DNA from: Desulfobacteraceae bacterium
Lineage (GTDB): Bacteria; Desulfobacterota; DSM-4660; Desulfatiglandales; B25-G16
NCBI GenBank assembly: GCA_030615565.1
Contig: JAUWZC010000094.1
Coordinates: 1-8,126, forward strand
DNA: 8,126 nucleotides
Reading direction: 5' to 3'
Part shown: piece by piece, positions 4,224 through 8,126 of the stretch
How the letters are laid out: every line of letters begins with the position of its first letter
Numbering within the stretch: the stretch's first letter is position 1
The notes under the pieces: model-generated
What the model was told of the DNA's origin: nothing
Seen by the model: only the letters and a program-made list of their open reading frames with translations
The model's database searches: none
Position numbers and translations under genes: made by a program

Positions 4224-6962
4224 TCATTCTCCCTCAACATAGGCCTTGCCTGCACGTGCTTCAAGCCAAGGTCTATAGGTTACCTTACCTATAAAAAGAC
4301 TCTCATTTGGTGTATTGTCTCCCCACCAATTATTTCGGGCGTCAATCTGAATACTAGAGAAACTTTGAATTGCAAAGGGATTATCAAGAAAATTATTATA
4401 GTGTATCCGGGGAGCTGACATTGCCTTACAGAATATTGCTCCTGTTCCCCTGTTTCTGGTAAGGGTATTATATTCAATCTTTGGCGAGGAATCATTTCCA
4501 CACATGATACCGGACTGGGAATTATCACTGATAATGCTATAGGTTATATCTGGTTTTCCATATTCAATGATAAGGGCGTTCACACTATGCTGGAAACGAC
4601 AGAATTCAAAGAAAGAACCAATCTTTGTTTTCTTGGTAGATTTAACTGCAAAAGGATAATCACCAGCAGCAGGAGAAGGACTATTTGAGATAAAACTTAT
4701 AGGCTTATCTTTTTTGCCTTTGGCATAGATACCACCTTCAATTAATTCTATGCCACTACTACCCGGATTAAAACTGACAGTCACGCCAGGTTGTATATAT
4801 AAGGTTGCACCATTATCTATCTCTAGTTTTTTTTCAACAACATATGGGCTACGCGCCAGGATAAGATGGGAGTTAGCCGTTATACAACCACCTAATGGAC
4901 CTTTAAATACGGATATAGGAAATGGTTTTCCATCCGGAGCAGGGTTACCAAGGGCTGAATCAACTATTACTCTTCCACTTGTTAGAGAAAGGATTAATCT
5001 GGGATCTGTGCTACCCCACCAGTTATCTGATGCCAGGACAGGCTCTCCTCTTGGTGAATTTAAAATAGCTAAGCCAACATTGTCATGGATGTTGTTACCT
5101 ATAATTTTAGGCTTGCCAAAGATTATATTTATGCCATCACCACTGTTTCCTACAATGTTATTGGCCTGAATTAAAGGGTTTCCCCCATTACAGAAAAGTC
5201 CATACCTTTTATTCCCTTTAATAGTGTTACCAGTTATCTCAGGAGATGATGCCTCAGATACAACTATACCTGAATCTCTGTTGTTGTGGATATAATTTTC
5301 GGATACCTTTGGTTTGGAAAAAGACTCTTTAATCAAGATTCCGGTTTCATTCTTGGTAAATTCAGTGTGGCTCACAGATGGTGAGGAAGAGAGAATTGTC
5401 AAGCCTGCCAAGGCATTTTTTACCTGGCAAAAAGAGACCTTGCTTTTATCATTTTTTACTCTGTCAAATATAATCCCTGCCCATTTTCCCTCCTTAAAAC
5501 CATCAAAGATAATCATCCCTTCTTTGTCCCCGACAGCCTGCAATTGACCCTGGATTACAAGGGAACCTCCCTTTGATTCTATTCTAGTTCCAGGCCTTAT
5601 AACCAGGGTTGCCTTTGACCTGACGTGGATATCATTTTCAATAACATAAGGAGATGCACCTGCATACCAGATGGTATCCTTTATTATCTCCCCTGATACA
5701 AAGGTTGGTCCAGGCCGGATAGCCATGCCCTTAATTGAAGGGCTTAGTTCGCTTTCATTTCCTGCCTTGTCTAAAGCTGAGACCTTGTAATAAAATGGCT
5801 TGTAGTTATCAATCTCTGCATCAGTAGCCTCATTAAATTCGGTGGGAAGTAATAATTCGTAACCAGTCAATGGAGTCTGGCTTCGGTAGATTCTGTATTG
5901 AGTAAGATCCTCCTCCTTGTTTGGGTCCCATTTTAACATAACTTCATGATCGTGACCCATAGAGGATAGGCATGTTGGGACATTCGGTGGTGTGGTATCT
6001 ATAGTAAGGGCACCCAAGACATCCATCCATTTGGCAGTATTACCTCTTTCATCTGTAAGGTAACCAGTGATTATGGCCTCATGAGCGTTATCACCCGGCC
6101 GTACCTGATACTTGGCCTCATAGAAACCGGTTTGAGTCTCCTTCATCTCTATGCCTTGTTTAAAATCCCCAATATCATAAGAGGCTGCAAGATGGGGATC
6201 TCCTTCTAGTACCACCTTTATAATATCTCCTGCCTTCTTGGGAGAGCCAATAGCGTCGTGGACCAGTATTCTAATGGCAGGAGGTTTCGATGCCTCGGCA
6301 ATAGTGGGGCCAGGGATAGTTTTAACCATATCCCTAAAAAGATCGTCACTAGTTCTTAAAAGCTCTATCTGTCTTATATTCGTCGCTGTGGCTATAGCAG
6401 TAATTATCAGGCCAATAGGGGTAGTTGGTATTCCTGTCTGATGCTTACTTTGTACATGCTGTCCACTCCATAAAAATTCATTTGCCTTTGCATCTACCAT
6501 TTTAACTGCAGCACCTACAGAAACCTTGGAATATAAACCAGCATAGACCCTATCATAGTGTGTGATCCTGCCATAAATCACTGCATCTACACCAAGTATT
6601 TCACCAAGCCTTTGAGCAGAAAGCTTATTGATCTCATCTGGATCAGTAAAACCTGCCTTTTTTAATCTCTGATCAACCTTGAACAGTTCTAAATCACCAT
6701 ACCTCAAGGAGCTAAAATGGTTGTAAAAAGCCCTTCTTATAATCTCAAATGCCTCTTCTTTTTTGGTCTCATTTTTAAAGGGTAAAACAGCTACCACTCT
6801 CGGCTGATGATCCTTGAGGTATTCCCCTGCCTTGTAGTCTCTTTTGTACATGGATCTTATCGGTGGGGGCACAACATCCTTCTTGGTTGCTACAACACAA
6901 CCTGGTAGTATCAACAGAAAAATCAAACCTAAGATTGTTTTTCTTTTAAAAGAATGTGTCAT
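4224..6962 (-). CDS. Large lipoprotein: GNA1162-like domain, Ig-like, FN3 and two beta-helix modules
   Basis: A 912-residue protein from the ATG at 6962. I prefer this start to the in-frame TTG at 7040 because it puts a signal peptide with lipobox ILPGC (lipidated Cys22) at the N-terminus, whereas the extra 26 residues are encoded by palindromic DNA. Using 912-residue numbering: about 30-205 resembles GNA1162/DUF799, a CsgG-fold lipoprotein domain (RVVAVLPFKNET, LGEILGVDAVIYGRITHYDRVYAGLYSKVSVGAAVKMVDAKANEFLWSG). About 228-322 is Ig-like (LTDERGN). About 324-415 is fibronectin type III (LKWDPNKEEDLTQYRIYRS, YYKVSALDKAGNESELSP). About 424-670 and 700-912 are two right-handed beta-helix modules, each starting with SPYV(I/V)E and ending near NWWG. 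It likely sits on a membrane and binds or processes a polymer; no catalytic site is evident. The cluster places it with FlgP- and FlgT-like proteins. Confidence 0.85.
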   Translation of the reverse strand: MTHSFKRKTILGLIFLLILPGCVVATKKDVVPPPIRSMYKRDYKAGEYLKDHQPRVVAVLPFKNETKKEEAFEIIRRAFYNHFSSLRYGDLELFKVDQRLKKAGFTDPDEINKLSAQRLGEILGVDAVIYGRITHYDRVYAGLYSKVSVGAAVKMVDAKANEFLWSGQHVQSKHQTGIPTTPIGLIITAIATATNIRQIELLRTSDDLFRDMVKTIPGPTIAEASKPPAIRILVHDAIGSPKKAGDIIKVVLEGDPHLAASYDIGDFKQGIEMKETQTGFYEAKYQVRPGDNAHEAIITGYLTDERGNTAKWMDVLGALTIDTTPPNVPTCLSSMGHDHEVMLKWDPNKEEDLTQYRIYRSQTPLTGYELLLPTEFNEATDAEIDNYKPFYYKVSALDKAGNESELSPSIKGMAIRPGPTFVSGEIIKDTIWYAGASPYVIENDIHVRSKATLVIRPGTRIESKGGSLVIQGQLQAVGDKEGMIIFDGFKEGKWAGIIFDRVKNDKSKVSFCQVKNALAGLTILSSSPSVSHTEFTKNETGILIKESFSKPKVSENYIHNNRDSGIVVSEASSPEITGNTIKGNKRYGLFCNGGNPLIQANNIVGNSGDGINIIFGKPKIIGNNIHDNVGLAILNSPRGEPVLASDNWWGSTDPRLILSLTSGRVIVDSALGNPAPDGKPFPISVFKGPLGGCITANSHLILARSPYVVEKKLEIDNGATLYIQPGVTVSFNPGSSGIELIEGGIYAKGKKDKPISFISNSPSPAAGDYPFAVKSTKKTKIGSFFEFCRFQHSVNALIIEYGKPDITYSIISDNSQSGIMCGNDSSPKIEYNTLTRNRGTGAIFCKAMSAPRIHYNNFLDNPFAIQSFSSIQIDARNNWWGDNTPNESLFIGKVTYRPWLEARAGKAYVEGE

Positions 6963-6986
6963 AAATTTTACCGCCGCCCTTAAATG

Positions 6987-7006
6987 CCCCACCCGGGAGG
7001 GTGGGG
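6987..7006. repeat. GC-rich perfect palindrome upstream of the large lipoprotein gene
   Basis: CCCCACCC (6987-6994) and GGGTGGGG (6999-7006) form an 8-bp perfect stem with a 4-nt loop. It is nested in an outer inverted repeat, CCGCC (6971-6975) with GGCGG (7013-7017), extended by AATTT/AAATT. No U-tract follows on the minus strand. In minus-strand RNA it would lie 25-44 nt ahead of the ATG at 6962. Confidence 0.75.
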
Positions 7007-7041
7007 ATGAAGGCGGAAATTGAATTATTTCCTTTTTCAAG

Positions 7042-7061
7042 CCCCGTCCGGAAGGGCGGGG
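7042..7061. repeat. Second GC-rich palindrome upstream of the large lipoprotein gene
   Basis: CCCCGTCC (7042-7049) and GGGCGGGG (7054-7061) pair over 8 bp with a GGAA loop. One pair is U-G on the plus strand but an A-C mismatch on the minus strand, so the hairpin is better in plus-strand RNA or ssDNA. Confidence 0.65.
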
Positions 7062-7134
7062 TCATTGACTTTAAAGAATACAGTCATTTTTAAAAGTAAG
7101 CATTATTTCACTCTAAATAAAAATATTTCGAAGG

Positions 7135-8067
7135 TCAAGTTTCCGTAGCCATAAATGTCATTACCTTATTGATTATGTCTGGCTTGCTGTCCGGATTCAT
7201 CCAGATTATGTCAGGGTCAGCCCTGAACCATGTAAGCTGTCTTTTTGCATAACGCCTTGTATCCCGCTGAATGAGCCTGGTAGCCTCATCAAGATCCCAT
7301 CTACCTTTGAGATACCCTATGATATGCCTGTAACCAATAGCCTGCATCGATTTATTTTTTGAATTATATCCCATTTGAAGGAGTACTTCAACCTCATTAA
7401 TTAAACCTGAATCAATCATCGAGATGGTCCGTCTGTTAATCCTATTGTAAAGAACTTGCCTGTCAACATTTAGGCAAAGATTGAGTGTAGAAAATCTCTT
7501 GTCAGAAAAACTATGCTTTCTGGTAAGCTCAGAGAATTGGTATCCGGTAAGATGGATAACCTCTAATGCCCTTATAATCCTAATCTTATCCATTGGGTGT
7601 ATACTGTCCGCAGCTTTTCTATCAAGCCTTGATAGTTTTTGATAAAGAAAGGATGGGCCTTTCTTTTCACATTCCTCCCATAGATTCTGTCTTAATTCTA
7701 AATCTGATGGCGGGCAGTTAAAAAGGCCTCCCACAAGGGTCCTGACATATAGCCCTGTCCCACCAACTACAATAATAGGTATTTTCTTAGAATGGAGATC
7801 CTTGATTATTGGAATGGCATGAACGAGAAATAATGCGGCATTAAATTCCTGATCCGGGTTAACGATATCTATGAGGTGATGGGCAATTCCTTTTCTCTCA
7901 GATGAGGGTAGTTTGGCTGTACCAATATCCATTCCCCTATAAACCTGCATGGAATCAGCATTTATTATTTCGCCACCCAAAGTTAAAGCTAACTCAACAG
8001 CCAACACGCTCTTTCCTGAACAGGTTGGCCCGCTTATAATAATTAGTTTAGGGGAATCCTCTGCCAC
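7135..8067 (-). CDS. miaA: tRNA dimethylallyltransferase
   Basis: A 310-residue cytosolic enzyme, full length for the family, that transfers the dimethylallyl group of DMAPP to N6 of A37 in tRNAs reading UNN codons (the i6A modification). Signatures: P-loop GPTCSGKS at 13-20; DSMQVYRGMDIGTAK at 38-52, with the catalytic aspartate D38; GGTGLY at 102-107; QAIGYRHI at 242-249; and RRYAKRQLTWFR at 271-282. The start is GTG at 8067: the in-frame codon two positions upstream is TAG, so no earlier start exists, and the P-loop sits at the normal distance. It follows truA by 3 bp, so both tRNA-modification genes are surely co-transcribed. Nothing is missing or broken. Confidence 0.97.
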   Translation of the reverse strand: MAEDSPKLIIISGPTCSGKSVLAVELALTLGGEIINADSMQVYRGMDIGTAKLPSSERKGIAHHLIDIVNPDQEFNAALFLVHAIPIIKDLHSKKIPIIVVGGTGLYVRTLVGGLFNCPPSDLELRQNLWEECEKKGPSFLYQKLSRLDRKAADSIHPMDKIRIIRALEVIHLTGYQFSELTRKHSFSDKRFSTLNLCLNVDRQVLYNRINRRTISMIDSGLINEVEVLLQMGYNSKNKSMQAIGYRHIIGYLKGRWDLDEATRLIQRDTRRYAKRQLTWFRADPDIIWMNPDSKPDIINKVMTFMATET

Positions 8068-8070
8068 CGC

Positions 8071-8126
8071 CTAATACCTAACATCCTTCAAATATAGTCC
8101 ACCTGGTGGAGCCATGGCCCCAACAT
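8071..8126 (-). CDS. truA: tRNA pseudouridine synthase A, C-terminal end (partial)
   Basis: Only the last 17 codons and a TAG stop (8071-8073) are inside the window; the rest lies beyond 8126. The residues VGAMAPPGGLYLKDVRY match the conserved TruA ending, in which an A-P-x-x-G-L-x-L-x-x-V-x-Y motif closes the protein. TruA makes pseudouridine at positions 38-40 of tRNA anticodon arms. The 3-bp gap to miaA supports one transcription unit. The identification rests on this short motif and on the functional match with miaA. Confidence 0.75.
   Translation of the reverse strand, partial: VGAMAPPGGLYLKDVRY

Larger units (their letters stand above)
6966..7066. mobile_element. Possible palindromic repeat element (IS200/IS605-type MITE or REP-like)
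   Basis: Two GC-rich hairpins (6987-7006 and 7042-7061), about 35 bp apart, stand out in otherwise AT-rich DNA between miaA and the lipoprotein gene. Paired subterminal hairpins without long terminal inverted repeats are typical of IS200/IS605-derived miniature elements and of REP-like repeats. The two hairpins share CCCC(A/G)(C/T)CC arms with GGGA/GGAA loops. Boundaries are approximate, there is no target duplication to confirm transposition (IS200/IS605 makes none), and no second copy is in the window. Confidence 0.4.

Noticed and set aside
4202..4226. Possible terminator after the large lipoprotein gene (TGATC/GATCA stem, then T7 at 4202-4208 on the minus strand)
   Set aside because: The stem is only 5 bp with a 3-nt loop, is AT-rich, and is separated from the U-tract by five bases, so it is not a convincing terminator.
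4750..5169. 139-codon plus-strand open frame
   Set aside because: It lies opposite the beta-helix coding region; repetitive coding sequence readily leaves open antisense frames. No ribosome binding site or domain was seen.
6963..7040. 26-residue N-terminal extension from TTG at 7040 for the large lipoprotein
   Set aside because: It lacks a good ribosome binding site, is encoded by palindromic repeat DNA, and would displace the signal peptide and lipobox from the N-terminus.
7067..7134. Possible promoter in the AT-rich spacer upstream of the lipoprotein gene
   Set aside because: Only partial -10-like hexamers (for example TATTCT) were found, with no matching -35 at correct spacing; too weak to list as a feature.

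Overview
The window is about 8.1 kb of AT-rich bacterial DNA in which every supported gene lies on the minus strand, so the genes read from high to low coordinates. Signal peptides, two lipoboxes, LPP20/FlgP-like and FlgT-like domains, and a GNA1162-type (CsgG-related) lipoprotein domain point to a diderm bacterium with an outer membrane. The overall flavour resembles Desulfobacterota/Nitrospirota-type anaerobes, but this is inference from gene content and no taxonomic marker settles it.

In transcription order: (1) the last 17 codons of truA (8071-8126) and miaA (7135-8067), two tRNA-modification genes 3 bp apart. (2) A 94-172 bp spacer, depending on the chosen start of the next gene, holding two GC-rich palindromes that look like a small repeat or an IS-derived element. 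(3) A four-gene envelope cluster: a large lipoprotein fusing a GNA1162-like domain, an Ig-like region, fibronectin type III and two beta-helix modules; an exported LPP20/FlgP-like protein; a lipoprotein with TPRs and S-layer-homology-like repeats; and an exported protein with a FlgT-like N-terminal domain. (4) pgsA, overlapping the previous gene by 4 bp (ATGA). (5) tRNA-Val(GAC) with its own candidate promoter and a clear intrinsic terminator.

The four envelope genes form the non-housekeeping core. Vibrio FlgO, FlgP and FlgT are outer-membrane-associated proteins that build flagellar basal rings. Here a CsgG-superfamily-like domain, a FlgP-like protein and a FlgT-like protein occur together without flagellar genes in view, alongside a beta-helix surface-type domain and an SLH-bearing lipoprotein. 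A plausible but unproven reading is an envelope ring, secretion or anchoring complex that borrows the FlgO/P/T parts list.

Two DNA-level signals stand out. A 128-bp miniature transposable element (1944-2071) with GTAA-starting imperfect terminal inverted repeats and a perfect 8-bp target duplication has split the operon just upstream of a ribosome binding site. A strong intrinsic-terminator hairpin is encoded within codons 10-18 of the next gene. No stretch over 300 bases lacks a gene.
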